Origin: Oceanobacillus saliphilus
Lineage (GTDB): Bacteria; Bacillota; Bacilli; Bacillales; Amphibacillaceae
Reading direction: 5' to 3'
Assembly: GCF_023522835.1 (NCBI RefSeq)
Contig: NZ_JALCZU010000011.1
Coordinates: forward strand, 1 to 64,000
DNA length: 64,000 nucleotides
The notes under the pieces are model-generated. The model did not search any database, had not been told where the DNA came from, and saw only the letters and a program-made list of their open reading frames with translations. Below, piece by piece: positions 29,101 to 37,472 of this stretch; position 1 is the first letter of the stretch, and each line of letters starts with the position of its first letter. Both the position numbers and the translations under genes were made by a program.

Positions 29101-29694
29101 GTCAAATAACTCAATACGGATTGGATGTTCTTCCGTAATTGGATATATGTCGATAATCCCCCCGCGCTGACTGAACTCGCCGGGAGTTGTAACCATTGAG
29201 GCACGTTCGTATCCCATATCTATAAGGGAAGATAGGTAGGAGTCAATGGCTATTTCTTCTCCATTAGTAAAGCGCAGCTGATAGTTACTCCAATAATTCT
29301 GAGGAGGCAAGATTCTTTTTAATGCCGCTACAGGGGCAATTAAAATTCCTGATTTTTTTTGGGACCATTCTGTCAGTGCCTCAATTCGCTGTGCCCTCAA
29401 TTCAGGACTTGAGATGGATATTTCCGAAGCTATCAATTCATTGACCGGATATAGATAAACATGATTATCACCCATGAATTCCGATAAGTCATCATAGAGT
29501 TGCTGTGCCTGTACAAGCTGATGCGTTACTAGAAGAACAGGCCTTTTTATAGATTGGTTTATTACCGAAACAAGCATACTTCTCGCAGAACCTGAAATTC
29601 CTGCTATCAGCTGTTCCTGCATCCCACCGGAAATACCACTGATAATTGATTGGATATCTTCTTTTGTTTGTAAATAGTAGTTAATGCCCTTCAT
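26170..29694 (-). CDS. mfd: Transcription-repair coupling factor Mfd
   Basis: Mfd removes RNA polymerase stalled at DNA damage and recruits UvrA. The UvrB-like N-terminal region (about 1-450) is followed by the RNA polymerase-interacting domain (YQELKIGDYVVHANHGVGKY), then the RecG-like translocase with Walker A GDVGYGKTEVAIR and DEEQ box VDEEQRFG, and the C-terminal TRCF domain. ATG at 29694 is used because GAGGGG lies 7 bp upstream; the frame extends 12 codons further without one. 1174 residues fit B. subtilis Mfd (1177). Confidence 0.97.
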   Translation of the reverse strand: MKGINYYLQTKEDIQSIISGISGGMQEQLIAGISGSARSMLVSVINQSIKRPVLLVTHQLVQAQQLYDDLSEFMGDNHVYLYPVNELIASEISISSPELRAQRIEALTEWSQKKSGILIAPVAALKRILPPQNYWSNYQLRFTNGEEIAIDSYLSSLIDMGYERASMVTTPGEFSQRGGIIDIYPITEEHPIRIELFDEEIDSIRYFDAETQRSLDKVNEVIIGPATELLLTNEDIITASEKLEEALSITLKKMKASDAKEKLMEVMERDISRFKNLERFQEMYKYIGFLYSKPASLLDYLATDGLIILDEMGRIQETATNLDTEEAEWYSSLLESGQMVRNSRFSLDWNTVLQTMRQQRIYMSVFLRHIPNTQPQNIINLSTRVMQEFHGQMHLFKNELKRWEKGDFSVVILAPNENRAEKIHSILADYDIDATIAKTLTLPVETPTIAIGNSTNGIEFPMHKLAVITENELFKKRSKRKRKQQKISNAERIKSYQELKIGDYVVHANHGVGKYVGIETLEVNDLHKDYMLIKYSGDDKLFVPIDQIDLVQKFVGAEGKEPKLYKLGGSEWTKVKRKVQSSVEDIADDLIKLYAEREARKGFAFSEDTEMQREFEASFHYQETEDQLRCIEEIKQDMERERPMDRLLCGDVGYGKTEVAIRAAFKAVADGKQVALLVPTTILAQQHFETIRERFQDHAINIGLLSRFRTRKQQTDTLNGLRKGTVDIVIGTHRLLSKDVEYRDLGLLIVDEEQRFGVKHKEKIKQLKTNVDVLTLTATPIPRTLHMSMLGVRDLSVIETPPENRFPIQTYVMEYNPIFIREAIEREMARGGQVFFLYNRVENIDKVARDLGMLVDNARIAVAHGQMNETELENVIFGFLEGEFDVLVSTTIIETGVDIPNVNTLIVNNADRMGLSQLYQLRGRVGRSNRVAYAYFTYQKDKVLTEVAEKRLQAIKEFTELGSGFKIAMRDLSIRGAGNLLGSQQHGFIDSVGFDMYSQMLKDAIDARRAGKDLEEITPFEPELALNLDAYIPDEYIKDEKQKIDIYKQFQGMTLKEDIEELKDELIDRFGEYPKEVDNLFTVSSLKMHAKKERVESITERNKKIVLLIEEDRSKQIDGSKLFELANNFGRNVGLGTENQKLKIVFKWTNETEHSRYELVEQFIEKLNDVNRDN

Positions 29695-29771
29695 CGTTTT
29701 ACCCCTCTTAAAATGCGTATATAAGCGCAAAAACGCCTTGGTTTACGGAACCAAAGCTTTTGCTGCATATG

Positions 29772-30002
29772 TTATTGTATAAAAAAATCTAATTCATGAT
29801 AATTCGGATGCTGACCTAAGGCTTGTTCGCAATTCTCACAAATTGTGTTTATTTGAATGTCACCATTACTAGCATATTGTATCATTTCTTGCTTTTCCTT
29901 TTTACTTAACTGATCGAAACCTAGCATTGATGCATCAATCACCTTTTGCTCCAGTTTTCCGATCGTATGTCCGCAATGTCTACAGTTATAAATAATTGAC
30001 AT
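29772..30002 (-). CDS. fin: Anti-sigma-F factor Fin (YabK)
   Basis: Fin is a forespore protein that shuts off sigma-F and helps the switch to sigma-G. The 76 residues begin MSIIYNCRHCGHTIGKLE and carry two zinc-type pairs, CRHC and CENC, plus LGFDQLS. ATG at 30002 has GAGGTGG 6 bp upstream; a GTG two codons earlier is less likely. It lies between pth and mfd, as in B. subtilis. Confidence 0.93.
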   Translation of the reverse strand: MSIIYNCRHCGHTIGKLEQKVIDASMLGFDQLSKKEKQEMIQYASNGDIQINTICENCEQALGQHPNYHELDFFIQ

Positions 30003-30033
30003 AGTCACCCACCTCGAATAAGCTTTCTACTAA

Positions 30034-30063
30034 AAGTTTATCCTTTTGATGGTATATTATACA
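30034..30063 (-). promoter_or_regulatory. Sigma-F promoter of fin
   Basis: TGTATA (30058-30063), 14 bp, then GGATAAACTT (30034-30043) on the minus strand. The -10 block agrees with the sigma-F pattern GGNNANANTN at every fixed position. It lies about 32 bp upstream of the fin start codon. Confidence 0.65.
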
Positions 30064-30092
30064 TCAAGTACGAACATATATAAGCCTATGTA

Positions 30093-30656
30093 TCAATTGT
30101 TATATTCATTCATCACTTCTATAAATGATGTTCCCTTAAGCCAATCCTCACAAGCATCTGCGGCGTTTTTAATACCGGTTACAACATCAACATGTTCTTC
30201 TTTCGGGAAAGAACCCAGCACATAATCTGCTACTGGAATAGATGATGTGGGTCTCCCAACACCGATACGGACACGTTTAAATTCCTTCGTACCCAGGTGG
30301 TCAATTGTTGATCTTACTCCATTATGGCCTCCATGACCGCCCTTTTGGCGAAGACGTATTTTACCTGTCGGCAGATCAAGATCGTCATAGATAACAAGCA
30401 CATCTTCCAATTTCATATCATAGTATTCCATTAATGGCCGAATTGATTGACCAGACAGGTTCATATAGGTTTGCGGTTTTAAAAGAACTACCTTTTCGCC
30501 ATCAAAAAGCTCGATAGAATAATCACCATTGAACTTTGATTTGTTCAAGCTCCATTGATTACGTTCCAAAAGCTCATCGATAACCATAAAACCAATATTA
30601 TGCCGTGTCTGGCTATATTTTTTTCCTGGATTGCCCAGGCCTACAATACATTTCAT
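30093..30656 (-). CDS. pth: Peptidyl-tRNA hydrolase (SpoVC)
   Basis: Pth frees tRNA from peptidyl-tRNA that drops off ribosomes. [14 protein letters not shown] and [11 protein letters not shown] carry the catalytic asparagine and histidine; later blocks are [12 protein letters not shown] and [14 protein letters not shown] at 30656 follows AAGGAAG by 7 bp. An open extension to 30707 has no support. 187 residues or so, typical. It is downstream of ctc. Confidence 0.96.
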   Translation of the reverse strand: MKCIVGLGNPGKKYSQTRHNIGFMVIDELLERNQWSLNKSKFNGDYSIELFDGEKVVLLKPQTYMNLSGQSIRPLMEYYDMKLEDVLVIYDDLDLPTGKIRLRQKGGHGGHNGVRSTIDHLGTKEFKRVRIGVGRPTSSIPVADYVLGSFPKEEHVDVVTGIKNAADACEDWLKGTSFIEVMNEYNN

Positions 30657-30708
30657 TTTGCTACTTCCTTTTGAGTTTGTGAGTGAACCAAAAACAAACA
30701 ACAACAAT

Positions 30709-30755
30709 CCCTCCTACTAAGAATTCGATATTCTCGAATGCTTCTTAAAGGAGGG
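30709..30755. other. Nested hairpin between ctc and pth
   Basis: CCCTCC (30709-30714) pairs with GGAGGG (30750-30755), and inside it AAG-A-ATTCGA pairs with TCGAAT-G-CTT. There is no T-run on either strand, so it is not a standard terminator. It may be a processing or stability element between ctc and pth. Confidence 0.5.
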
Positions 30756-30787
30756 TCAATCGTTGTAATACTATATAAGCTAATTAG

Positions 30788-31426
30788 TTATTTTTCTTCC
30801 GTTCCATTTTTATCTTCTTTTTTAGCACCAACCAGCTCTGGTTCTGCATTTTCATCTGCCTCTGAAACCTCTTCTTTAGTTGGCGGTAATACAGTAACAA
30901 CGGTTGCTTCCGGATCATCTAGAAGTTCATACTTTGCTCCTGATGCTATGTCGGAAACAGTGATACTATCCCCTACATCCAATGCAGATACATCTACTGT
31001 AATTTCTTCAGGGAAATTACCAGGTTTTGCTCTCACCTGCAGTTCAAAGAATGGTTGTTGCAGGACACCGCCTGATTTTGCCCCTTGAGCCTCTCCTTCC
31101 AATCGAAGCGGAACAGCGACATCCATTTCTTCAGACATATTGACGATGTAAAAGTCAGCGTGCAGTAATTGGTCCTTAATCGGATCAATTTGATAGTCAT
31201 GAAGCATTACATTTACCAAATTATCATTTTCAACATCCAATGAGATGATTGCATTTCGTCCTTCATCACGAACCGTTTTTAATAAATCAATGCTGTCTAC
31301 TGTAACATTTTTTGATTCCTTTTCTTTCCCGTAGACAACCGCAGGCACCTGACCATTTAGCCTAATTTGTTTTGTTGCGGACTTCGTAAGATTTTCCCGT
31401 TTCGTTGCTTTTAATTTTACTGCCAT
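30788..31426 (-). CDS. ctc: Ribosomal protein bL25, stress form (Ctc)
   Basis: Ctc is a 5S rRNA-binding protein of the TL5/L25 family. The N-terminal beta-barrel domain (1-95; VPAVVYGKEKESKNV and HADFYIVNM) binds 5S rRNA. A second domain (95-185) and an acidic tail follow. ATG at 31426 has GGAGG about 9 bp upstream. 212 residues. Its promoter region carries sigma-B and sigma-A elements, matching the general-stress control known for B. subtilis ctc. Confidence 0.95.
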   Translation of the reverse strand: MAVKLKATKRENLTKSATKQIRLNGQVPAVVYGKEKESKNVTVDSIDLLKTVRDEGRNAIISLDVENDNLVNVMLHDYQIDPIKDQLLHADFYIVNMSEEMDVAVPLRLEGEAQGAKSGGVLQQPFFELQVRAKPGNFPEEITVDVSALDVGDSITVSDIASGAKYELLDDPEATVVTVLPPTKEEVSEADENAEPELVGAKKEDKNGTEEK

Positions 31427-31507
31427 ATTAATCAACCTCCAAATTTTTTAGAACATCATTTCAAATAGTTATGAAGTATTTCTCTTTCTATTTTTACAAA
31501 TGTCTAT

Positions 31508-31536
31508 CTATTATCGCGGAGTTAAAAATGCGTCAA
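31508..31536 (-). promoter_or_regulatory. Sigma-A promoter of ctc
   Basis: TTGACG (31531-31536), 17 bp, TAATAG (31508-31513) on the minus strand. It lies just downstream of the sigma-B-type promoter, so ctc could be made in growth and raised under stress. Confidence 0.5.
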
Positions 31537-31544
31537 TATAATTA

Positions 31545-31570
31545 ATACCCGAAATTCAGTTTATCTAAAC
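31545..31570 (-). promoter_or_regulatory. Sigma-B promoter of ctc
   Basis: GTTTAG (31565-31570), 14 bp, GGGTAT (31545-31550) on the minus strand. The consensus is GTTTAA with GGGTAT, so one mismatch. ctc is the classic sigma-B gene in B. subtilis, which supports the call. Confidence 0.75.
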
Positions 31571-31574
31571 CACA

Positions 31575-32528
31575 TTAATCAAATAAGATACTTACAGATT
31601 GCATTTCATGGACACGTACAATCGCTTCCCCAATTAACGGCGCTACTGATAAAGCAGTTATTTTACTACTGTATTTTTCTTCAGGAAGCCGAATACTGTT
31701 TGTAATAACAAGTTCTTTTATTTGAGAATTATCAATTCGCTCAATTGCCGGACCTGATAAGACAGGATGTGTACAGCATGCATATACCTCTTTTGCACCA
31801 TTTTCAATTAATGCGCTCGCAGCAAGTGTAATCGTTCCCGCTGTATCAATAATATCATCAATAAGGATCGCTGTCTTCCCTTCAATATTACCAATAATAT
31901 TCATAATCTCCGCCACATTGGGACGTGGTCGGCGTTTATCGATGATACCAATCGGAGCTTTCAGACGATCTGCCATTTTACGTGCTCGTGTCACACCACC
32001 ATGGTCTGGTGAAACGACAATGATGTCTTCCAGGTTTTTAGCTTCAAAATAAGTGGATAAAATGGGAACACCTTGCAAATGATCAATTGGAATATTGAAG
32101 AACCCTTGAATTTGGGGTGCATGCAAGTCAAGTGTAATCACACGGTTTGCCCCTGCAGTTTCTATTAAATCTGCTACCAATTTAGCAGCAATCGGCTCAC
32201 GTGACCTTGCTTTGCGATCCTGTCTTGCATAGCCATAATAAGGCATAACAATATTAATCGATTTCGCTGAAGCACGTTTAAGTGCATCAATCATGATCAA
32301 TAATTCCATTATATGCTGATTAACAGGAGCACTTGTTGATTGAACAACATAAACGTCACAGCCGCGGATACTTTCTTCGATATTAATCTGAATTTCTCCA
32401 TCGCTGAATTGAGATACCGTACATTTTCCGAGGGTAGTCCCAATGTGGGCAGCGATATCCTCCGCCAACATGGGATTGGAATTCAATGAGAATACCTTCA
32501 ACGATGAATCCTTATAGCTAGATGCCAT
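31575..32528 (-). CDS. prs: Ribose-phosphate pyrophosphokinase
   Basis: Prs makes PRPP from ribose 5-phosphate and ATP for purine, pyrimidine, histidine and NAD synthesis. Family motifs are [12 protein letters not shown] (about 42-53), [11 protein letters not shown] (flexible and binding region, about 133-143), [14 protein letters not shown] and the PRPP loop [11 protein letters not shown] (about 222-232). 317 residues is exact for the family. It is 15 bp downstream of glmU, one operon. Confidence 0.98.
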   Translation of the reverse strand: MASSYKDSSLKVFSLNSNPMLAEDIAAHIGTTLGKCTVSQFSDGEIQINIEESIRGCDVYVVQSTSAPVNQHIMELLIMIDALKRASAKSINIVMPYYGYARQDRKARSREPIAAKLVADLIETAGANRVITLDLHAPQIQGFFNIPIDHLQGVPILSTYFEAKNLEDIIVVSPDHGGVTRARKMADRLKAPIGIIDKRRPRPNVAEIMNIIGNIEGKTAILIDDIIDTAGTITLAASALIENGAKEVYACCTHPVLSGPAIERIDNSQIKELVITNSIRLPEEKYSSKITALSVAPLIGEAIVRVHEMQSVSILFD

Positions 32529-32543
32529 GAAATATAACCTCCG

Positions 32544-33923
32544 TTAATCTTTTTTTCGGTTTTTCAATTTTGAAACATAGCCTTCTTTATTTGTTTGTCT
32601 CGCTCTGGCGACTGACAAAGCATCTTCCGGCACGTCTTCGGTAATGGTCGACCCTGCGGCAACATAGGAACCTCTTCCGATTTTCACAGGAGCAATCAGG
32701 TTCGAGTTACAGCCAATGAATGCATCATCCTCAATGGTAGTCAAGAATTTATTCGTTCCATCGTAGTTTACTGTTATTGTACCACAACCAATGTTTACAT
32801 TGCTTCCAACCTCAGCATCTCCAATGTAACTGAGATGGGAAACTTTGCTGTTGTCCCCAAGTGCAGTCTTCTTGATTTCTACGAAGTTCCCTAATTTAGC
32901 ATCATTACCAACGATAGAATCGGGTCTAATATGTGCAAATGGCCCAATCGTTACACGGTCACCAATTTTACTGTCTTTAGCAACACTTTGTTTAACAACC
33001 GTTCCTTCCCCAATATAACAGTTGGAAATTTCACTGTTTGGACCAATTTCGGCATCTGATTTAATAACGGTATCCCCTTTTAAAATGGATCCAGGGTATA
33101 TAATGACATCTGATTCAATAACAACATCTGGTTCGATATATGTATGGTCAGGGTCTATAATGGCTACACCATTTCGCATATGTTTTTCATTTATGCGCTT
33201 TTTCATTGTTTTTTCGGCTTCAGCCAATGCTACACGATCGTTAATTCCCAGCGTTTCTTCAAAGTTAGGAGTTAAAAATGCACTGACTTTTTTACCTTTA
33301 TCTTTCATAATTTCGATAACATCCGGTAGATAGTATTCTCCTTGTGCATTATCATTCGAAACTTCCTGTAACGCAGCAAAGAGTGCCTGATTATCGAAGC
33401 AGTACGTTCCAGTATTAATTTCATTAACCAGTAGTTCACTTTCGCTTGCATCCTTATGTTCGACTATCCGTTCGACTTCACTTGCTTCATTTCGTATGAC
33501 TCTGCCATACCCTGCTGACTTGTCCGTTTTCGCAGTCAAAATGGTTGCACTTGCGCCTTTTTGTTCATGATGCGTGAACAGTTCCTGATACGTCATTCCT
33601 GTAATTAATGGGGTGTCTCCACAAACAACAATTGTAGTACCATCTTTATCTTTCAATAAATCCTCTGCTTGCTGAACGGCATGTGCTGTTCCCAATTGTT
33701 TTTCTTGAATTACAAATTCACTTACTTGGCCAATCTGCTCTTTTACTTTTTCCGATCCGAAACCAACAATAGTAACCAATTTATCTAATTTAACTGTATT
33801 TAATTGATCGATAACATGCTGTACCATTGCACGACCTGCAACCGGATGTAAAACTTTATATAGTTTTGACTTCATTCTAGTTCCTTGCCCCGCAGCAAGA
33901 ATGACGGCATAACGATTAGTCAT
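32544..33923 (-). CDS. glmU: Bifunctional UDP-GlcNAc pyrophosphorylase / glucosamine-1-phosphate acetyltransferase
   Basis: GlmU makes UDP-N-acetylglucosamine for wall synthesis. The N-terminal uridylyltransferase begins [11 protein letters not shown]; the C-terminal half is a left-handed beta-helix of hexapeptide repeats with the acetyltransferase site ([17 protein letters not shown]). ATG at 33923 follows GGAGG by 7 bp; an upstream open stretch to 34082 is non-homologous. 459 residues. Confidence 0.97.
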   Translation of the reverse strand: MTNRYAVILAAGQGTRMKSKLYKVLHPVAGRAMVQHVIDQLNTVKLDKLVTIVGFGSEKVKEQIGQVSEFVIQEKQLGTAHAVQQAEDLLKDKDGTTIVVCGDTPLITGMTYQELFTHHEQKGASATILTAKTDKSAGYGRVIRNEASEVERIVEHKDASESELLVNEINTGTYCFDNQALFAALQEVSNDNAQGEYYLPDVIEIMKDKGKKVSAFLTPNFEETLGINDRVALAEAEKTMKKRINEKHMRNGVAIIDPDHTYIEPDVVIESDVIIYPGSILKGDTVIKSDAEIGPNSEISNCYIGEGTVVKQSVAKDSKIGDRVTIGPFAHIRPDSIVGNDAKLGNFVEIKKTALGDNSKVSHLSYIGDAEVGSNVNIGCGTITVNYDGTNKFLTTIEDDAFIGCNSNLIAPVKIGRGSYVAAGSTITEDVPEDALSVARARQTNKEGYVSKLKNRKKD

Positions 33924-34268
33924 AAGGAAACCTCCATAATTTCTAAATATCCACTTTAAAATATATCGTAAAAAACATTTGATTTCAACATAAGACAGAC
34001 ATGGGAGCCATTTTTTGGCGAAAAAGTGAAGAAGCTGTGAAGAGATTATTATACAGTATAGGAGCAGTTTTATTAGGATCACAACTTTCGCACCAATAAA
34101 ACTTATTTAAACTTAGAAGTCCACCACAATAAAATAAACGAAAGAGCCTTGTATTATATATGTTTTCAGACTCCTTAAGTATAGCAGTTTATATCCAATC
34201 ATTCTATTTCTACCAAGGTATATTTGTAAAAGTCACGACGAAGGTTGAGTTAATATCAAGTTAGAAAC

Positions 34269-34309
34269 AAAAAAAGAAGGTCAACCTATAACAGATTTGA
34301 CCCCTCTTT
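34269..34309 (-). terminator. spoVG terminator
   Basis: On the minus strand AAGAGGGGTCAAA pairs imperfectly with GGTTGACCTTCTT, followed by a run of T. The central stem is GGTCAA/TTGACC. It lies about 27 bp after the spoVG stop and separates it from glmU. Confidence 0.75.
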
Positions 34310-34335
34310 GTAATCATGACTATTTTATAGCTTTT

Positions 34336-34626
34336 TTAAGAAGCTCCTGCTTCTTCATATTTTACTTCACTCTCACCAGCACGACGGTATTCTTCTAAAA
34401 CTGCATCTTGAATTTTTGAACGTGTCCCTGAATTTATCGGATGTGCTATGTCTCGAAATTCCCCATCAGGAGTTCTTTTTGACGGCATTGCCACAAATAG
34501 TCCATTATTTCCGTCAATTACGCGTATATCATGGACCACAAACTCCTGATCTAACGTAATAGATGCAATAGCGCGCATTCTGCCCTCTGTATTAACGCGG
34601 CGTAATCTAACGTCAGTTACTTCCAT
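34336..34626 (-). CDS. spoVG: SpoVG RNA/DNA-binding regulator
   Basis: SpoVG is a small RNA- and DNA-binding regulator involved in septation during sporulation and in virulence control in relatives. The 96 residues contain [20 protein letters not shown] (start), [20 protein letters not shown] and the C-terminal [12 protein letters not shown]. The RNA-binding sequence is conserved across Firmicutes. A GGTGG site lies upstream. It has its own sigma-H type promoter. Confidence 0.97.
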   Translation of the reverse strand: MEVTDVRLRRVNTEGRMRAIASITLDQEFVVHDIRVIDGNNGLFVAMPSKRTPDGEFRDIAHPINSGTRSKIQDAVLEEYRRAGESEVKYEEAGAS

Positions 34627-34666
34627 GATGTCTCACCACCTTTTCCCTTTTGAACTTACTTTAACT

Positions 34667-34692
34667 ATTTCAACAAAACAATTGAAATTCCT
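34667..34692 (-). promoter_or_regulatory. Sigma-H promoter of spoVG
   Basis: AGGAATT (34686-34692), 13 bp, TGAAAT (34667-34672) on the minus strand. The B. subtilis spoVG sigma-H promoter has AGGATTT, 13 bp, GGAATT, so spacing and layout match. A very AT-rich stretch lies just upstream, as in the B. subtilis AbrB-bound AT box. Confidence 0.65.
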
Positions 34693-34862
34693 GCTTAAAA
34701 TACAAAAAAAAATAATATTTTAAATAAATCAACTTTTGCATGGTGAAATTAACAAATAAGCCTCGGATAGATTTAGATAGGGGGAGATAGAGATACACGC
34801 TTAAATGACTTAGGAATAACTGTTAGACTCTCATTGCATTTGATATAAAATGCGACGTAACT

Positions 34863-34979
34863 GCTCTGGGGAATACACGGAGACTTCTGCGGGAAGAGAG
34901 GCATCGGTGAGACAGCGCAGTGCTTTAGCGCAAGTTGGCTCACCAGCCGCCCATGAACCATAAGTGTATTCCCCAGAGC
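34863..34979 (-). repeat. 117-bp REP/MITE-like element, copy 2
   Basis: This copy is inverted relative to 19790-19907. The terminal inverted repeats are GCTCTGGGGAATACAC and GTGTATTCCCCAGAGC. The cores GGAAGAGAGGCATCGGTGAG and GGCTCACCAGCCGCCC match copy 1 read in reverse. It occupies the spacer between purR and spoVG, where B. subtilis has yabJ (ridA). The open frame crossing it is not a gene. Confidence 0.8.
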
Positions 34980-35096
34980 GATAGCCGAAGCTACTAATCC
35001 CGCGTTACAGCATATATCGAATCTAATTGTAATTAAGTTACTTCGTAGTTCACATAAACTTAGAGATTATTTTAAGGAAAACATAATTATCGTCAA

Positions 35097-35927
35097 TCAA
35101 TGTCTATTTAGATTTGTATCAGCATAATTACCTGCTTGTATTTCAATTTTATTTTGTTTGATATCAACATTCGAAATTTTTACTAAAGAAATATATTTAT
35201 TGATCACGCGTTCTTCCTCGTCATCATCCGCCTCTGCCAGGACACCGACGGCCTGAACACGGGCATTAAATTCCGAAAGCAGATTGATAATGCCTGTAAT
35301 TGTTCCGCCCGCTTTCATAAAGTCGTCAATAATACAGACGTTCGCACCATCTTCAAGGCTGCGTTTTGGCAGTACCATTGTTTGAATTTTACGTGAAGAT
35401 CCCGAAACATAGTTAATGCTTACAGAAGAGCCTTCTGTTACTTTAGGGTCTCTTCGTGCGATTACAACCGGAACGTTCAGGAACGAGGCAACAGCATATG
35501 CCAATGGAATTCCTTTCGTTGCCACCGTCACAATCACATCTATATCCACTTTTGAAAATGCGGAGGCGAAAACGCGACCTATTTCCCTTACCGTTTTAGG
35601 ATCTCCGAGCAAATCACTCATATAGAGGTAACCACCTGGCAGGATTCGAGACGGATCCTCCAGTTTCTTACGCAATTCTTCAATAAATTCGATGCTGTTT
35701 GATTGGGAAAATTCGGGAATGTATTTCACTCCTCCTCCAGCACCAGTCGATCTTTGCAAGTATCCCATACCCTGATTTTGAAAAACAGCATGAATAATAT
35801 CCAAATCCTCACTAATGGATGATTTGGTTGTATCACAAAGTTCCACGAAATATGGTAATTGTATATGTTTTCTTGGGTTTTCCAGGAAAAAATCAGTTAA
35901 CACAACTAATCGATTACTTCTTTTCAT
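35097..35927 (-). CDS. purR: Purine operon repressor PurR
   Basis: PurR represses purine synthesis and transport genes and is released by PRPP, which the prs product supplies. A winged-helix domain (1-75) precedes a type I phosphoribosyltransferase domain with the PRPP loop VCIIDDFMKAGGTITG (about 198-213). The 276 residues fit. GGGGTG lies about 5 bp upstream of the ATG. In B. subtilis yabJ follows in the same operon; it is missing here. Confidence 0.97.
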   Translation of the reverse strand: MKRSNRLVVLTDFFLENPRKHIQLPYFVELCDTTKSSISEDLDIIHAVFQNQGMGYLQRSTGAGGGVKYIPEFSQSNSIEFIEELRKKLEDPSRILPGGYLYMSDLLGDPKTVREIGRVFASAFSKVDIDVIVTVATKGIPLAYAVASFLNVPVVIARRDPKVTEGSSVSINYVSGSSRKIQTMVLPKRSLEDGANVCIIDDFMKAGGTITGIINLLSEFNARVQAVGVLAEADDDEEERVINKYISLVKISNVDIKQNKIEIQAGNYADTNLNRH

Positions 35928-35992
35928 TTTGACACCCCAAAACCGTATATTTAATTAATAATATATCACTATTATACGTATTTTAGCAATGT

Positions 35993-36844
35993 TTACCCTA
36001 ACAATCGAACAAGATATACTTCTTCGCAAAATCCGCGCATTCCATTAAATATTCTCGTTGCTTTGCTCTGTTGTTCAACCAAACCATAAACCGTTGGCCC
36101 ACTTCCACTCATAAGAACACCCGTTGCTCCAGCCTGAACCATTGCTTCTTTAATGCGAAGCACTTCCGGATGCAATCCAAATGTAATTTCTTCCAGTGAA
36201 TTCCCTACGTTACTGCATAATTTACTGAAATTTTTCTCTTTTAATGCATCTAGTATTGCTGTTGTATCTGGATGGAATAATTTGCCGATATCGATTTGGC
36301 CAAAAATCGTCCGAGTTGAAACTCCAATATCAGGCTTGGCTAAAACGACCCAGCACGGAGGTGGAGAGGGTAATTGTTCAATTTTTTCCCCATAACCTCT
36401 TGCTATAGCTGTATTTCCATATACACAAAAGGCAACATCTGCACCAATTGTCGAACCCAGTTCCGCTAATTCATCAAGTGAGATTTCTAATGACCATAGT
36501 CTATTAAGTCCCCGTAAGACTCCAGCAGCATCTGCGCTTCCGCCTCCAAGACCGGCAGAAACCGGAATGCTTTTATCAATATGAATATGAACTCCTTTTT
36601 TAATTCCGTATTTTTTTTTGAAGAGCTGTGCAGCTTTGTAAGCTAAATTCCGTTCATCATTTGGCACATATCTGCTCTCGAGAGAAATCTCTATCCGATC
36701 TTCTTCCAACTGTTCCAACTCAATACGATCAGCTAAATCGATGGATGTCATAATCATCTCCACATCATGATAACCATCATCTCTTTTTCTCAATACATCA
36801 AGAGATAAATTAATTTTCGCCGGGGCTTTCTCTAATATAGCCAT
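35993..36844 (-). CDS. ispE: 4-diphosphocytidyl-2-C-methyl-D-erythritol kinase
   Basis: IspE phosphorylates CDP-methylerythritol in the MEP pathway to isoprenoids. It is a GHMP kinase: [12 protein letters not shown] near the N-terminus, the phosphate loop [18 protein letters not shown] (about 93-110), and [10 protein letters not shown] near the C-terminus. ATG at 36844 gives [12 protein letters not shown], matching family N-termini, with GGTGGTG upstream; the frame extends 18 codons further. 283 residues. Confidence 0.96.
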   Translation of the reverse strand: MAILEKAPAKINLSLDVLRKRDDGYHDVEMIMTSIDLADRIELEQLEEDRIEISLESRYVPNDERNLAYKAAQLFKKKYGIKKGVHIHIDKSIPVSAGLGGGSADAAGVLRGLNRLWSLEISLDELAELGSTIGADVAFCVYGNTAIARGYGEKIEQLPSPPPCWVVLAKPDIGVSTRTIFGQIDIGKLFHPDTTAILDALKEKNFSKLCSNVGNSLEEITFGLHPEVLRIKEAMVQAGATGVLMSGSGPTVYGLVEQQSKATRIFNGMRGFCEEVYLVRLLG

Positions 36845-36959
36845 CGTCATCACCACCATCTTGTTTCGTCCTTGAAAATATAAATAATTGTAACACAATA
36901 AAAATAGATAGGCGACCAGATTGGAGTTACAGGGTTGTTAGGCTATAATACTGCTGCTC

Positions 36960-37082
36960 AAGTCGTGGCGGTGAGCGTACGAGAAGGGGGATTGAGCGTT
37001 ATTTAGGTAGGCAAGCGTTCAGGGGGCAGGGATGAGCGATTATTTTGGTTGGCGAGCGTTTTAGGATGTGGGGGAACGTTTA
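36960..37082. repeat. Degenerate GAGCGTT/GGGGG tandem-like repeats
   Basis: Units built of (G/C)(A)AGCGTT or GAGCG(A)TTA followed by G-rich tracts recur about every 25-35 bp: GTGAGCGTACG, TTGAGCGTTA, CAAGCGTTCAGGGGGCAGGG, ATGAGCGATTA, CGAGCGTTTT and GGGGGAACGTTT. It is non-coding and lies between ispE and sspF. No regular unit length can be fixed by eye. Confidence 0.5.
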
Positions 37083-37102
37083 AGTAAATTTATATTATTT
37101 TT

Positions 37103-37132
37103 TTAAAAAAGGCAAACCCTTTAGGATTTGCC
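37103..37132 (-). terminator. sspF terminator, overlapping the stop codon
   Basis: GGCAAATCC (37124-37132) pairs with GGGTTTGCC (37111-37119 on the plus strand as GGCAAACCC), followed by TTTTTTAAAAAAA on the minus strand. The left arm lies inside the last codons of sspF. Confidence 0.85.
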
Positions 37133-37300
37133 TTTTTGCATAGTTTGTTCGGCTATTTCTATCGCCCGTTTCACCATATTACCGGCATCCCTTGACTTAA
37201 TGCCGCCCCAGCCTTCCTGTTGTACCGTGTCGTAAAAACCTAACTCTTTGGCAATTTCTTCTTTCAATTGGTCTGACATAATCCCTCGACGTCTACCCAT
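37121..37300 (-). CDS. sspF: Alpha/beta-type small acid-soluble spore protein SspF
   Basis: SspF coats spore DNA and is degraded on germination. The 59 residues begin [20 protein letters not shown], then [20 protein letters not shown] and [14 protein letters not shown]. The alpha/beta SASP core GFYDTV and W-G-I...[15 protein letters not shown] is plain; the germination-protease cleavage region around KEELAKEL is conserved as KEEIAKEL. It is too short for most ORF filters. AGGGG lies about 10 bp before the ATG. It follows veg and precedes ispE, exactly as in B. subtilis. Confidence 0.95.
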   Translation of the reverse strand: MGRRRGIMSDQLKEEIAKELGFYDTVQQEGWGGIKSRDAGNMVKRAIEIAEQTMQKGKS

Positions 37301-37403
37301 GAAAGAACAACCCCTTTCTGTCCGAGTCTCGCCTACGACATTTATAGCTTATGCTGATTGCCCAGATTAACACCTGTCAGAAGTTTGCAGGTCAGGAAAT
37401 ATT

Positions 37404-37427
37404 AAATACCCCAAACTTGGGGTATTT
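37404..37427. terminator. Hairpin between veg and sspF
   Basis: AAATACCCC pairs perfectly with GGGGTATTT around a 6-nt loop. Few T residues follow, so it may be a secondary terminator after veg or a leader element of sspF. Confidence 0.5.
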
Positions 37428-37443
37428 ATGAGTATTTTTATCA

Positions 37444-37472
37444 ATAAAAAAACAGCAGACATCTGTCTACTG
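37444..37472 (-). terminator. veg terminator
   Basis: CAGTAGACA pairs with TGTCTGCTG on the minus strand, followed by TTTTTTT. The stem starts within the veg stop codon region. Confidence 0.85.

Noticed and set aside
32544-34082. Longer glmU with 53 extra N-terminal residues
   Set aside because: The extension has no homology or ribosome site; the ATG at 33923 has GGAGG at ideal distance.
34773-34961. 62-codon minus-strand frame between purR and spoVG
   Set aside because: It runs through the 117-bp repeat element, has no ribosome site and shows no protein-like composition.
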